From assembly GCF_018687515.1 (NCBI RefSeq), contig NZ_CP061294.1, forward strand, positions 930,001 to 994,000: DNA of 64,000 bases, in the 5' to 3' direction. How positions within the stretch are numbered: the first letter of the stretch is position 1; each line of letters begins with the position of its first letter. The notes under the pieces were generated by a model that did no database searches, was not told the DNA's origin, and worked only from the letters and a program-made list of their open reading frames with translations. This document shows, one piece after another, positions 28,481-38,048 of this stretch. Position numbers and translations under genes: made by a program. The DNA comes from Polynucleobacter sp. MWH-Spelu-300-X4 (GTDB lineage Bacteria; Pseudomonadota; Gammaproteobacteria; Burkholderiales; Burkholderiaceae).

Positions 28481-30013
28481 TTAGAGGGGGATATTGCCGT
28501 GTTTGCGCCATGGATTTTCCAAATCCTTATCTTTAAGCATTGCCAAAGAACGCGCTACACGTTTACGTGTTTCATGAGGCATGATCACATCATCGATGTA
28601 ACCACGACGACCCGCCACAAATGGGTTAGCGAATTTAGACTTATATTCAGCCTCGCGTTCAGCTAACTTAGCAGGATCTCCTTTCTCTTCACGGAAGATA
28701 ATCTCAACCGCCCCCTTAGGACCCATCACGGCAATCTCAGCTGATGGCCATGCAAAATTCACATCACCGCGCAAATGCTTAGATGCCATCACATCATATG
28801 CACCACCATAAGCTTTGCGTGTAATTACTGTAATTTTTGGAACCGTACATTCAGCATAAGCGTAAAGTAGCTTTGCGCCATGCTTAATAATGCCACCATA
28901 CTCTTGAGCTGTACCCGGCATGAAACCTGGCACATCAACAAAAGTAACGACTGGAATATTAAAAGCATCACAGAAACGGACGAAACGTGCCGCTTTAATT
29001 GATGACTTAATATCCAAACAACCAGCAAGCACTAATGGTTGATTAGCGACAATACCAACTGTCTGGCCCTCAACACGAGCAAACCCAATAATGATATTTT
29101 TAGCGTAATCAGGCTGTAATTCGAAGAAATCTCCATCATCAACAGTCTTACTAATTAACTCATGCATATCGTATGGTTTATTAGCGTTGTCTGGCACCAA
29201 TGTATCTAATGAATAATCCAAACGCTCACCACTATCGGCACCCTTACGGACAGGTGGTTTTTCTTTATTCGAAAGAGGTAAATAATTGAAGAAGCGACGC
29301 AACATCATGATGGCTTCAACATCGTTCTCAAATGAACGGTCACACACACCCGATTTAGTAGAGTGAGTTATCGCTCCACCTAACTCCTCAGCTGTCACCT
29401 CTTCATGTGTCACAGTCTTTACAACTTCAGGACCGGTTACAAACATATAAGAGCTATCTTTCACCATAAAGATGAAATCAGTTAATGCTGGTGAATACAC
29501 AGCACCGCCAGCACTAGGCCCCATAATCAATGAAATCTGAGGAATCACACCAGATGCAGAAACGTTGCGCTGGAAAATTTCAGCGTAACCACCTAGCGAT
29601 GCTACACCCTCTTGAATACGTGCACCACCAGAGTCATTAAGACCAATCACTGGTGCGCCAACCTTCATTGCCTGATCCATCACCTTACAAATTTTCTCAG
29701 CGTGCGCTTCCGATAAAGAACCACCGAAAACAGTGAAGTCTTGCGAGAATACGAATACCAAACGGCCATTGATCATGCCATAACCTGTTACAACACCATC
29801 ACCAGGCACAGACTCATTAGCCATACCAAAGTCATTACAACGATGTTCAACAAACATATCCCACTCTTCGAAAGAGCCTTCATCTAATAAAAGCTCAATA
29901 CGCTCGCGCGCAGTCAATTTACCTTTGCCATGTTGGGCATTGATACGTTTTTGACCACCCCCTAAGCGTGCCTGCTCGCGCTTGGCTTCCAGTTGCTTAA
30001 TGATGTCATGCAT
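28481..30013 (-). CDS. pccB: Propionyl-CoA carboxylase beta subunit (carboxyltransferase)
   Basis: A 510-aa carboxyltransferase with two crotonase-like halves. Motifs include [66 protein letters not shown] (acyl-CoA oxyanion hole) and [31 protein letters not shown]. It transfers carboxyl from biotin to propionyl-CoA. GGGAGAG precedes the ATG. Operon order mcm-meaB-pccB-pccA-epi. Confidence 0.95.
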   Translation of the reverse strand: MHDIIKQLEAKREQARLGGGQKRINAQHGKGKLTARERIELLLDEGSFEEWDMFVEHRCNDFGMANESVPGDGVVTGYGMINGRLVFVFSQDFTVFGGSLSEAHAEKICKVMDQAMKVGAPVIGLNDSGGARIQEGVASLGGYAEIFQRNVSASGVIPQISLIMGPSAGGAVYSPALTDFIFMVKDSSYMFVTGPEVVKTVTHEEVTAEELGGAITHSTKSGVCDRSFENDVEAIMMLRRFFNYLPLSNKEKPPVRKGADSGERLDYSLDTLVPDNANKPYDMHELISKTVDDGDFFELQPDYAKNIIIGFARVEGQTVGIVANQPLVLAGCLDIKSSIKAARFVRFCDAFNIPVVTFVDVPGFMPGTAQEYGGIIKHGAKLLYAYAECTVPKITVITRKAYGGAYDVMASKHLRGDVNFAWPSAEIAVMGPKGAVEIIFREEKGDPAKLAEREAEYKSKFANPFVAGRRGYIDDVIMPHETRKRVARSLAMLKDKDLENPWRKHGNIPL

Positions 30014-30064
30014 AAAATGCTCTCCCTTGTTTCTAAATCATCAAAATTAAATCAATACTGCTTC

Positions 30065-31084
30065 TTATTTCATCAAATCTAAAAGCCGTCTAGCCGCTAC
30101 TGATGCTGCAACTTGACCATCATTGACTGCCTGACTTAACTTAGGCAATAACGCCTGAACGGCTTGATTAGATCTAAAATTTTGTTTCAATCCTGCTTCG
30201 ATACGCTCCCACATCCAAGACTGAGCTTGTTGCTTTCTGCGTAGTTGAAATTGACCATTCTTTTTTTGAATATTTTCAAAATTAGTAACGGCACCCCAAA
30301 ACTCAGCAATACCCTCTGACTTTAAAGCGCTCATAGGCATCACATGGGGGTGCCATAAAGAATCGTCATGATGCGCATGCTCAGGGTTACCATGCATTCC
30401 TAACAAACGTAGGGAACTCACAATTTGAAGTTGAGCCCTCATGGCTGCGTCTGGGTCAAGATCTACTTTATTAATAACCACCAAGTCAGCCAATTCCATC
30501 ACACCTTTTTTAATGGCCTGAAGATCATCACCTGCATTAGGAAGCTGCAATAACACAAACATATCTGTCATATTAGCGACAGCTGTTTCACTTTGCCCTA
30601 CTCCTACTGTTTCAACAATCACTACATCATGGCCAGCGGCCTCAGCCACCAACATTGCCTCACGAGTCTTTTCAGCAACGCCGCCCAATGTTCCGGAAGA
30701 AGGGCTTGGGCGGATAAAAGCTTTTTCATTTACTGATAAAAACTCCATCCGAGTCTTATCACCCAAAATAGAGCCGCCCGAGACACTCGAAGAAGGGTCA
30801 ATAGCTAAAACAGCAACCCGATGACCTTTACCAATTAGATAAAGCCCTAAAGCCTCAATAAATGTTGACTTACCAACACCGGGAACACCAGAAATACCTA
30901 ATCTAAAAGAATTGCCACTTTTAGGGAGAATTGCATTTAGCAGTTCATCTGCACGCAAACGATGATCTGCTCGAGTTGACTCAAGCAAAGTAATCGCCTT
31001 AGCAACTGAACGACGCTGAGATGGCCCAGGTATAGCCTCTGGGCCACATATCGCATCTACCAAGGATTGATCTTGTAATTCCAC
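30065..31084 (-). CDS. meaB: Methylmalonyl-CoA mutase-associated GTPase MeaB
   Basis: G3E-type P-loop GTPase that chaperones loading and repair of adenosylcobalamin on the mutase. The 339-aa product has Walker [11 protein letters not shown] (about residue 63), the [18 protein letters not shown] switch region, ETVGVGQSE and the NKVDLD guanine motif. The start is GTG at 31084 with a 15-nt gap from mcm. Its place between mutase and carboxylase genes is strong support. Confidence 0.95.
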   Translation of the reverse strand: MELQDQSLVDAICGPEAIPGPSQRRSVAKAITLLESTRADHRLRADELLNAILPKSGNSFRLGISGVPGVGKSTFIEALGLYLIGKGHRVAVLAIDPSSSVSGGSILGDKTRMEFLSVNEKAFIRPSPSSGTLGGVAEKTREAMLVAEAAGHDVVIVETVGVGQSETAVANMTDMFVLLQLPNAGDDLQAIKKGVMELADLVVINKVDLDPDAAMRAQLQIVSSLRLLGMHGNPEHAHHDDSLWHPHVMPMSALKSEGIAEFWGAVTNFENIQKKNGQFQLRRKQQAQSWMWERIEAGLKQNFRSNQAVQALLPKLSQAVNDGQVAASVAARRLLDLMK

Positions 31085-31099
31085 AGGCGTCTAGATGGC

Positions 31100-33268
31100 T
31101 TATTTTTTAGCTTTACGAATTTGCTCTAAAACATCTTTAGCAGATGCAGGAATAGGCGTACCTGGACCATAAATTCCTTTTACACCAGCCTCATAAAGCT
31201 CTTCATAATCTTGACGGGGAATCACTCCACCAACGAAAACAATAATGTCATCAGCGCCTTGCTTTTTCAATTCAGCAATAATTGCTGGAACCAAAGTTTT
31301 ATGACCAGCAGCTAGCGTAGAAATACCTACCGCATGCACATCATTTTCAATAGCTTGGCGAGCACACTCTTCAGGGGTCTGGAATAAAGGCCCCATATCT
31401 ACGTCAAAGCCTAAATCAGCAAATGCAGTGGCAACCACTTTCGCACCTCGATCATGTCCATCCTGCCCCAATTTCGCAATCATCACACGTGGGTGACGGC
31501 CTTCTTGCTTAGCGAAGTCGGCAATTTCTGTTTTTAATTTATCCCAGCCTTCTGCTGAGTCATAAGCAGCTGCATACACTCCGGTCACCTTTTGAGTATC
31601 AGCGCGATGGCGCCCAAAAACTTTCTCTAATGCATCAGACACTTCTCCAACCGTTGCTCTTAAACGAATCGCATCAATTGCCAAACCTAATAAATTACCT
31701 GTATTAGTCTCAGCTGCTTTCGTCAACGCATCTAATGCCGCCTGTACTTTAGCGTTATCACGCTTAGCCTTAACGTCTTTCAAGCGAGCGATTTGAGAAT
31801 CACGCACCTTATTGTTATCAATTGCCAAAATATCAATACTGTCTTCTTTGGCTAACTTGTACTTATTAACACCAACAATGACATCTTTACCAGAGTCAAT
31901 ACGAGCCTGCTTTTCAGCAGCTGCGGCTTCAATCTTTAATTTAGCCCAACCACTTTCCACTGCTTTTGTCATACCACCCATGGCTTCAACTTCTTGGATG
32001 ATTTCTAAAGCCTTATCAGCCATATCCTGAGTTAACTTTTCCATCATATAAGAACCAGCCCAAGGATCAATCACATTCGTAATATGAGTTTCCTCTTGAA
32101 TGATTAACTGTGTATTACGTGCAATACGTGCTGAGAATTCAGTTGGTAAAGCAATTGCCTCATCGAATGAATTAGTATGCAATGACTGTGTACCACCGAA
32201 TACCGCAGCCATAGCCTCAACAGTAGTACGCACCACGTTGTTATAAGGATCTTGTTCTGTTAAAGACCAGCCAGATGTTTGGCAATGTGTGCGCAACATC
32301 AATGATTTAGGATTCTTTGGACTGAACTCCTTCATCACTTTCCACCACAAAAGACGAGCAGCGCGCAACTTGGCAACCTCAAGATAGAAATTCATGCCAA
32401 TAGCAAAGAAGAAAGATAAACGACCAGCGAAGTCATCAACATCTAAACCTTTGCTAAGAGCAGTTTTCACATATTCTTTACCATCAGCAATCGTGAAAGC
32501 CAACTCTAAAGCTTGGTTAGCTCCGGCTTCCTGCATGTGGTAACCAGAAATAGAAATTGAGTTGAACTTAGGCATGTACTGAGAGGTGTACTCAATAATG
32601 TCGCCAATAATTCTCATTGATGGCTCTGGTGGATAAATATAGGTATTACGCACCATGAACTCTTTCAAAATATCATTCTGAATAGTTCCTGATAACTGAT
32701 CCTGCTTAACACCTTGCTCTTCTGCGGCAACAACATAGCCGGCCAAGATAGGTAATACCGCACCATTCATTGTCATAGAAACAGAAACCTTATCCAACGG
32801 AATCTCGTTGAACAAAATCTTCATATCTTCAACAGAATCAATTGCAACCCCTGCTTTTCCCACATCACCAGTTACACGCGGATGATCTGAGTCGTAACCT
32901 CTGTGTGTTGCCAAATCGAACGCAACAGAAACACCTTGCCCCCCAGCAGCCAAAGCTTTACGGTAAAAAGCATTAGATTCCTCTGCAGTTGAAAAACCTG
33001 CGTATTGACGTATAGTCCACGGGCGCACTGAGTACATAGTTGCCTGAGGACCACGAACAAACGGCTCAAAACCAGGCAAAGTATTAGCAAACGGTAATCC
33101 TTCCGCATCTGCTGCGGTATACAAAGCTTTTAATTGAATATCGTCTGGCGTCTTCCAACCTAAAGCATCGATATCACCATTAGGCGCGGACTTTCCTGCT
33201 GACTTATTCCAAGCCTCCATATTAGGTGTAGAAAACTCTGGCCACTTGTTATTGTTTGCTTTGCTCAT
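31100..33268 (-). CDS. Adenosylcobalamin-dependent methylmalonyl-CoA mutase
   Basis: Isomerises (R)-methylmalonyl-CoA to succinyl-CoA. The 722-aa single-chain (homodimeric, ScpA/MutB-like) form has the TIM-barrel substrate domain with [20 protein letters not shown], and the C-terminal B12 domain with [22 protein letters not shown] (DxHxxG base-off motif). CGGAGAA precedes the ATG. First gene of the operon; divergent from a GntR regulator with 91 bp between starts. B12 must be made or imported by genes outside the window. Confidence 0.97.
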   Translation of the reverse strand: MSKANNNKWPEFSTPNMEAWNKSAGKSAPNGDIDALGWKTPDDIQLKALYTAADAEGLPFANTLPGFEPFVRGPQATMYSVRPWTIRQYAGFSTAEESNAFYRKALAAGGQGVSVAFDLATHRGYDSDHPRVTGDVGKAGVAIDSVEDMKILFNEIPLDKVSVSMTMNGAVLPILAGYVVAAEEQGVKQDQLSGTIQNDILKEFMVRNTYIYPPEPSMRIIGDIIEYTSQYMPKFNSISISGYHMQEAGANQALELAFTIADGKEYVKTALSKGLDVDDFAGRLSFFFAIGMNFYLEVAKLRAARLLWWKVMKEFSPKNPKSLMLRTHCQTSGWSLTEQDPYNNVVRTTVEAMAAVFGGTQSLHTNSFDEAIALPTEFSARIARNTQLIIQEETHITNVIDPWAGSYMMEKLTQDMADKALEIIQEVEAMGGMTKAVESGWAKLKIEAAAAEKQARIDSGKDVIVGVNKYKLAKEDSIDILAIDNNKVRDSQIARLKDVKAKRDNAKVQAALDALTKAAETNTGNLLGLAIDAIRLRATVGEVSDALEKVFGRHRADTQKVTGVYAAAYDSAEGWDKLKTEIADFAKQEGRHPRVMIAKLGQDGHDRGAKVVATAFADLGFDVDMGPLFQTPEECARQAIENDVHAVGISTLAAGHKTLVPAIIAELKKQGADDIIVFVGGVIPRQDYEELYEAGVKGIYGPGTPIPASAKDVLEQIRKAKK

Positions 33269-33317
33269 TATTTCTCCGCAGACACATTATTCGATAGTTA
33301 TATTGGACTCAATGGGG

Positions 33318-33347
33318 TTGACAGATACCTGACAAATTTGCTTTAAT
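33318..33347 (+). promoter_or_regulatory. Promoter of the gntR-type gene
   Basis: A perfect -35 TTGACA (33318-33323) is 18 bp upstream of a TTTAAT -10 (33342-33347). The inferred start falls within the 22-bp palindrome and within about 8 nt of the ATG. Confidence 0.6.
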
Positions 33348-33368
33348 GAATTCATAATTATGAATTCA
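33347..33368. promoter_or_regulatory. Perfect 22-bp palindrome over the gntR start codon (autoregulatory operator candidate)
   Basis: Half-site TGAATTCATAA repeated exactly in inverse (TTATGAATTCA), with two GAATTC cores. It overlaps the end of the -10 hexamer, the inferred transcription start and the ATG at 33360. It lies 79-100 bp upstream of mcm, so one bound dimer could control both directions. Confidence 0.6.
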
Positions 33369-34004
33369 AAAATATCATTAGCCCCGCGCCCATTATACGA
33401 GGAAGTCGCAGAAAGATTGCGATCAAGCATTTTTTCTCATGAATTAACCCCAGGAAGCTGGATTGATGAGCAAGCTATTGCTGCCCAATACGGCATTAGT
33501 CGCACACCCATGCGCGAGGCAATTAAAGTATTAGCTGCTGAAGGCCTCATTACTATGAAAATGAGGCGTGGCGCTTATGTGACGGAAGTTAGTAAATCGG
33601 ATACCAGTGAAATATTCACAGTGCTAGCTCTTCTAGAAGGGCAAGCTTGTCGAGAAACTGCTACTAAAGCTACTGAAAAACAGCTACAAGACCTAGATTC
33701 CATACACATGAAGCTAGAAAGAGCCGCAGCAGATCGTGATTTAGATCTATTTTTTGCAGTCAACCAGGCTTTTCACGACAAAATTCAAGAAATTTGCAAT
33801 AACTCATGGATGACGGGAGTTATTAATGATTTAAGAAAAGTTCTTAAACTCCAACGTAGAGACTCATTAAGTAAGCGTGGACGACTAGAAAGTTCGCTCC
33901 AAGAACACAGGAAATTACTTAGCGCCCTACTTGCTAGAGACCCAGATCTCTCAGAAAAACTGATGAAAGAGCATCTACTTAAAGGGCAGCAAGCCGCAAA
34001 ATAG
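33360..34004 (+). CDS. GntR family (FadR/VanR-type) transcriptional regulator
   Basis: A 214-aa regulator: N-terminal winged helix (YEEVAERLRSSIFSHELTPGSWIDEQAIAAQYGISRTPMREAIKVLAAEGLI, about residues 13-64) and a C-terminal helical FCD ligand-binding domain with metal-site-type residues (FFAVNQAFHDKI, EHRKLLSAL). It is divergent from the methylmalonyl-CoA operon and is its probable regulator. The ATG is inside a perfect palindrome. The effector is unknown; an acyl-CoA or organic acid is plausible. Confidence 0.88.
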   Translation: MNSKISLAPRPLYEEVAERLRSSIFSHELTPGSWIDEQAIAAQYGISRTPMREAIKVLAAEGLITMKMRRGAYVTEVSKSDTSEIFTVLALLEGQACRETATKATEKQLQDLDSIHMKLERAAADRDLDLFFAVNQAFHDKIQEICNNSWMTGVINDLRKVLKLQRRDSLSKRGRLESSLQEHRKLLSALLARDPDLSEKLMKEHLLKGQQAAK

Positions 34005-34014
34005 TACTCTAGAA

Positions 34015-34051
34015 AATAAAAAAGCCACTCTAAAACTCATAGAGTGGCTTT
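34015..34051. terminator. Bidirectional rho-independent terminator between gntR-type gene and cytochrome c genes
   Basis: Perfect 12-bp stem AAAGCCACTCTA / TAGAGTGGCTTT (34021-34032, 34040-34051) with a 7-nt loop. The T-run is strongest on the minus strand, closing the cytochrome pair. Confidence 0.9.
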
Positions 34052-34067
34052 CATAAAGCTAAAAAAC

Positions 34068-34409
34068 TTACTTCTTCATCACCAAAGTGCCAGGTAGACT
34101 AGAAATGTAAGCAGCTATATCTTGTAAATCCTTATTGCTAAGTGCAGCAACTTGTCCAGCCATGATGGCGTTGTTACGGCCAACATTTGGATGATTAACT
34201 GTTTTATAAGCTTTTAAGGCATGAAATAAATAATCGGCATGCTGACCAGCCAACTTAGGATACTCAGGAGCAACAGGCTTATTCAACCCCTCACCATGGC
34301 AAGCAGCGCAGTTGCCTTTAGCAACAAGCTCTTGGCCTTTATTAACATCAGCAGCCTGGGCAGCGAAAGCAAAAGAAGCTAAAGTCGCAGCAATCAAAAG
34401 ACGTTTCAT
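34068..34409 (-). CDS. Small periplasmic class I cytochrome c
   Basis: A 113-aa exported monoheme cytochrome. Signal peptide MKRLLIAATLASFAFAAQA, haem site CAACH (Cys34, Cys37, His38) and a probable axial Met in AIMAGQ near residue 84. GAGGAG precedes the ATG. It is paired with a second small cytochrome 11 nt upstream. Likely an electron carrier for a periplasmic or terminal oxidase route; the partner is unknown. Confidence 0.9.
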   Translation of the reverse strand: MKRLLIAATLASFAFAAQAADVNKGQELVAKGNCAACHGEGLNKPVAPEYPKLAGQHADYLFHALKAYKTVNHPNVGRNNAIMAGQVAALSNKDLQDIAAYISSLPGTLVMKK

Positions 34410-34420
34410 ATCGACTCCTC

Positions 34421-34774
34421 TTACTTCAATTTATTAATAGTTGTTGCAGACGTTTGCGCTGCATAATATTCGCTAATGTCAGCCATATCTTTATCAGACA
34501 AACTAGCAGCAATACTTCTCATCGTTGGGTGCTTACGATCACCTTTTTTATAGGCTTGTAATGCAGCCACGATATAGCCAGCACTTTGACCGCCCAATAA
34601 AGGAACGGAATAAATTTCTGGAAAGCTAGCACGGTAACCTGGAATAGCATGGCAACCAATGCACATCGCCACCTTAGCTTCAGCAGCTTTAGCGTCACCG
34701 GTAATTGTTTCAGCATTTACAGCCGTGCCAACTAAAGTCATAGCGGCAACAGCAACAGTTAATAGTTTTTTCAT
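34421..34774 (-). CDS. Small periplasmic class I cytochrome c (second of pair)
   Basis: A 117-aa exported monoheme cytochrome. I chose the ATG at 34774; the frame extends three codons to a TTG. Signal peptide to about residue 21 (AVNA), haem site CIGCH (Cys38, Cys41, His42), and a probable axial Met in HPTMRSIA. It is like its neighbour in layout (AxxxGG/AGYxxxALxAYKxGxRxHPxM pattern), so the two may come from a duplication. An FNR-like box lies just upstream. Confidence 0.9.
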   Translation of the reverse strand: MKKLLTVAVAAMTLVGTAVNAETITGDAKAAEAKVAMCIGCHAIPGYRASFPEIYSVPLLGGQSAGYIVAALQAYKKGDRKHPTMRSIAASLSDKDMADISEYYAAQTSATTINKLK

Positions 34775-34786
34775 AGTGACCAAATA

Positions 34787-34800
34787 TTGAGTTAGATCAA
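34787..34800. promoter_or_regulatory. FNR/ANR-like box ahead of the cytochrome c pair
   Basis: TTGAG-TTAG-ATCAA matches 9 of 10 conserved positions of TTGAT-N4-ATCAA. It lies 13 nt upstream of the first cytochrome start and downstream of a possible AGTATA/TATACT -10 element at 34818-34823, which would make it a repressing site. Sequence match only. Confidence 0.4.
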
Positions 34801-35003
34801 AAAAATTGTTCGATGCGAGTATAGCGGAGACTTGACCAAATTTGACTTACAAATCTCATTTTTCAGTAATTTTTGAGCATTTTCCCTAACTTTTTATGGA
34901 AAACTTTACCTAAATCGCCCTCTAAACAGCCTACCTTACTCTGCTATAACGGTCCGTCAAATAAGCTAAGCAATACAATCATAAAAAATTAACGGAGAAA
35001 AGC

Positions 35004-35462
35004 ATGTCGAAAATTGCACAACGTTTAGCAGAGCTTCAAATTAGCCTACCTACAGCTGGGGCTCCTGCCGCAGCCTATGTGATGTCTGCCCAAACAGGTA
35101 ACACCTTGTTTTTATCTGGTCATATTGCAAAAAAAGATGGGAAACCTCTTGCGGGCAAATTAGGCCTCAACATGAATACAGAAGAAGGCAAGGCCGCTGC
35201 TCGTAGCATTGCAATTGATCTTATGGCAACGATGCAGGCTCATTTGGGTAACCTAGATCGTGTCAAACGCATCGTTAAAGTCATGAGCCTTGTGAACTCT
35301 ACCCAAGAATACACCGAGCATCATTTAGTAACAAACGGTTGCTCAGAACTATTATTTGAGGTCTTTGGTGAGGCAGGCAAGCATGCTCGTAGCGCCTTTG
35401 GCGTGGCGCAAATCCCACTAGGAGCATGCGTTGAAATTGAATTAATTGCTGAAGTTGAATAA
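35004..35462 (+). CDS. RidA/YjgF/YER057c family protein
   Basis: A 152-aa member of the long RidA-like branch (TxxPxAAYVMSAQTGNTLFLSGHIAKKDG, LMATMQAHLGNLDRVKRIVKVMSLVNST, HARSAFGVAQIPLGACVEIELIAEVE). True RidA hydrolyses reactive enamine/imine intermediates through a conserved Arg; here the corresponding region reads KHARSAFGVAQIPLGACVEIE with that Arg retained. CGGAGA precedes the ATG. Its TAA is followed directly by the ATG of a crotonase gene. Confidence 0.88.
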   Translation: MSKIAQRLAELQISLPTAGAPAAAYVMSAQTGNTLFLSGHIAKKDGKPLAGKLGLNMNTEEGKAAARSIAIDLMATMQAHLGNLDRVKRIVKVMSLVNSTQEYTEHHLVTNGCSELLFEVFGEAGKHARSAFGVAQIPLGACVEIELIAEVE

Positions 35463-36215
35463 ATGCATCCTAGCCTTCACATTCAAGGTTCTGTTGCAAC
35501 CATTACGCTGCAAAACCCTGAGCTAGCTAATAGATTAAGCGTTACAGACCTTGAAGCTATTCAATCACACATTAACGCAGTTAATAAAAACCCTGATATT
35601 TTGGCTCTAAAGCTCCAATCAACTGGTGACTATTTTTGTTCGGGCTTTGATATCAGCAGTCTAGATAAAGGCGCTGAAGAAAAATCACTTTTATTTGAGG
35701 TCATCGTGAATGCCTTTGAAGACTGTCGCCCCATCACAGTTGCAGTAATCCAAGGCGGTGTTTATGGCGGTGCCACCGATATGGCTTTGGCATGTGACTT
35801 TCGTATTGGCAGCACTGCGACAGAAATGTTCATGCCAGCTGCAAAATTAGGTATCCACTTTTATCAAAGAGGTCTTGAACGTTATGTATCTCGCTTAGGC
35901 ATTGATACAGCTAAACGTCTTTTACTATGTGCTGAAAAAATTCAATCTGAAGAAATGAAAACATTAGGGTTCTTAACAAGCTTAACTTCCCCAGAGCACC
36001 TGACGCAAACAGCGGACGATTTAATAACCAACCTATTAAAAATGGCACCACTTTCATTGCTAGGCATGAAAAAACATCTAAATCTAATTGCGCGTGGCTG
36101 TTTAGATATTAATGAACTAGCTAAAGACATTGCTCAAGCCCAAAACTCTCAAGACCTTCAGGAAGGTCGGGCCGCCTGGAGTGAAAAGCGTCCACCCCAA
36201 TTTACTGGTCGTTAA
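35463..36215 (+). CDS. Enoyl-CoA hydratase/isomerase family protein
   Basis: A 250-aa crotonase-fold protein. The oxyanion-hole segments are present (DYFCSGFDISSL and IQGGVYGGATDMALACDFRIGS). The usual catalytic Glu residues of hydratases are not both obvious (MFMPAAKLGIHF), so exact activity is open. It starts immediately after the RidA-like stop codon and is probably co-transcribed. It ends 11 nt from the convergent membrane gene. Confidence 0.82.
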   Translation: MHPSLHIQGSVATITLQNPELANRLSVTDLEAIQSHINAVNKNPDILALKLQSTGDYFCSGFDISSLDKGAEEKSLLFEVIVNAFEDCRPITVAVIQGGVYGGATDMALACDFRIGSTATEMFMPAAKLGIHFYQRGLERYVSRLGIDTAKRLLLCAEKIQSEEMKTLGFLTSLTSPEHLTQTADDLITNLLKMAPLSLLGMKKHLNLIARGCLDINELAKDIAQAQNSQDLQEGRAAWSEKRPPQFTGR

Positions 36216-36226
36216 TAGAATGATTT

Positions 36227-36688
36227 CTAGGTATTTTTATACCTAGCCATTACTGCCGCAGCCCTTCTTCCACGTAAGATATGCCAAGGGAATAGTATTA
36301 ATAAAAAAATACCCAAGACAATATGAACCCAACGGGCTTCATCATGAAATGAAGCAGCACCGTAATAAAGTACCATCACACTACCTAAAAGTAATCCCAA
36401 TAAAAAAGTCGAAAGGCCTCCACCGCCACGATTTCTTTTAGCCTTCCACGCTACTGAAATATGTTGCGGCAATGCAGCCCCTATCAATAGCAAACTTAGC
36501 ATCGCAGTCACGCCATGCAAAACCCACCAAACCTTTAATTGTGGGGGCATCCATTCTAATAAATCAGCTAAAACAAACCAGACAAACCCAGAACTAACGC
36601 ACAGCGAAAAAAGCACATAACTAGTCCATCTTTGCCACTTAGCCATACGCCCCAAACGCAGGCGACCGTGATTAGTTGAAGAACTCAC
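36227..36688 (-). CDS. Four-helix membrane protein (DUF4405 / cytochrome b-like), last gene of Fur-linked operon
   Basis: A 153-aa inner-membrane protein with four hydrophobic segments (about 20-42, 52-74, 90-112, 119-138). Histidines occur in helices (VLHGVTAML, WVHIVLG, PWHIL), suggesting possible b-haem ligation. GTG start overlapping the ApbE stop by 4 nt. In this operon it could pass electrons from the quinone pool or cytoplasm to the flavinylated periplasmic protein. The domain name is a tentative recognition. A CTAGGTAT/ATACCTAG hairpin overlaps its stop codon. Confidence 0.6.
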   Translation of the reverse strand: MSSSTNHGRLRLGRMAKWQRWTSYVLFSLCVSSGFVWFVLADLLEWMPPQLKVWWVLHGVTAMLSLLLIGAALPQHISVAWKAKRNRGGGGLSTFLLGLLLGSVMVLYYGAASFHDEARWVHIVLGIFLLILFPWHILRGRRAAAVMARYKNT

Positions 36689-37512
36689 AAAATCACCCCA
36701 ACCGCTTCATATTTTTTTAAATACATGGCATTTACATCTTGATGAATGGCCAAGGCCTTTGTTAAACCATCAGCAACCACACACCTTTTAGCCATTACTG
36801 AATAGCTTTGGTTTTTCAACATAGATTGTTTTCTTTTAGGTATAACTAATGCCGATTGCTTTTTATAAAGACTTTTATCTTTAGAGTAATAAATGCCCGA
36901 CGTCGCAATTGAGCCATCTGATAGCTGACCAATATGAATTAATTGATGTGGCCTTAACGGATGTTTAATATAAATATCTTCAGCCTGATTACCCAAGATC
37001 CTCATATCACCACCCGCATTCACCACGGCATGAGTGATGCCATAATTGATTAAAACCTGAACTGCCTTATCAACTGCATAACCTTTTGCAATACCTCCCA
37101 AATCCAAACAAAGTGGCTTCCTAAAACTAACAGCATAGTTAGTTTTAAAATCCAAATCCCTCAAAGTACCTCGCTCAACCTCATCTATCTGATAGGTTTC
37201 TGGAAGCAATCCCCATTTTTGCAACTCAGGGGCAACTGAACAATCAAAGGCACCTTCGGTATCTTCGAATAACTGTTTAGCCATCACCAATACTTCATAG
37301 GTATAAGGATGAACTATGACATCTTTTTCATAAGCATGATGATTGATACAACTCAAATCACTACTAGGCACATGAAAAGACATCAATTTTTCAACTAATT
37401 TAATCTCTTTAAATGCATGATTAAAAACATCGCTCACATGTTTATCTAAATACTTATTAGGAATAGTAATTTCCACAAAAGTTCCTAACAAAGCTTGGCA
37501 ACGCTTCACCAT
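36685..37512 (-). CDS. apbE: FAD:protein FMN transferase (ApbE family)
   Basis: Transfers FMN from FAD onto a Thr/Ser of target proteins. The 275-aa product has RCQALLGTFVEI, LDLGGIAKGYAVDKAV, VNAGGDMRILG and the C-terminal VVADGLTKALAI with metal-site residues. Unlike classical ApbE it has no signal peptide or lipobox: the family core starts at residue 3. It overlaps the FMN-binding protein gene by 1 nt (TAATG), which provides its likely substrate. Confidence 0.9.
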   Translation of the reverse strand: MVKRCQALLGTFVEITIPNKYLDKHVSDVFNHAFKEIKLVEKLMSFHVPSSDLSCINHHAYEKDVIVHPYTYEVLVMAKQLFEDTEGAFDCSVAPELQKWGLLPETYQIDEVERGTLRDLDFKTNYAVSFRKPLCLDLGGIAKGYAVDKAVQVLINYGITHAVVNAGGDMRILGNQAEDIYIKHPLRPHQLIHIGQLSDGSIATSGIYYSKDKSLYKKQSALVIPKRKQSMLKNQSYSVMAKRCVVADGLTKALAIHQDVNAMYLKKYEAVGVIL

Positions 37513-38048
37513 TAGATATTCTTTAAAGCCAAGTCATGCATCACCATCAAACGTTTAACGCCATCAGTCAAATGTTTGGAAGATAAAGTGGCCCCTGAAA
37601 TATTCTGAATATCTTGATTTAACTTCAGCGGAGAGGCTACTTTCTTACCAACAAACTGTTGGCGCCACGATGCTTCAGAAACTTCAAAACCGTAAGACTC
37701 CCTATACTCAAGAATCTCCAATTGCTTAATGCTGCCATCAGGATTAATCCCTACTGCATAGGTAATCATTTCATGTTTGCCTACAACCTCATCAACAATG
37801 AACCATCCGCCGTTAGGAGTCTTCCATATGCGACTGGAATCAAAGGGATGAGTCACTGAAGATGCCTGCTGCATCTTTTCTTGTATAGGCTTTGTCAAAA
37901 TAATTGGGCGATGCTGCATATCCGTTGTACCAAACATTATTTTTTTAGCTTGATCAATAGATAAATACACCTTGGCATGGGCTACCATCGGTATAGTAGC
38001 CATACCCAATGCCAAGCCTGAAATCAAAGGATTAGGTATCCATTTCAT
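37512..38048 (-). CDS. Periplasmic FMN-binding domain protein (predicted flavinylated)
   Basis: A 178-aa exported protein: signal peptide to about residue 25 (MVAHA), then an FMN_bind (NqrC/RnfG-like) domain. The flavinylation motif is SGATLSS at 151-157, with Thr154 the predicted FMN attachment site by analogy with NqrC. Start ATG overlaps the barrel gene by 4 nt. It is the only ApbE-type substrate in the neighbourhood. Likely role: periplasmic electron carrier. Confidence 0.88.
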   Translation of the reverse strand: MKWIPNPLISGLALGMATIPMVAHAKVYLSIDQAKKIMFGTTDMQHRPIILTKPIQEKMQQASSVTHPFDSSRIWKTPNGGWFIVDEVVGKHEMITYAVGINPDGSIKQLEILEYRESYGFEVSEASWRQQFVGKKVASPLKLNQDIQNISGATLSSKHLTDGVKRLMVMHDLALKNI

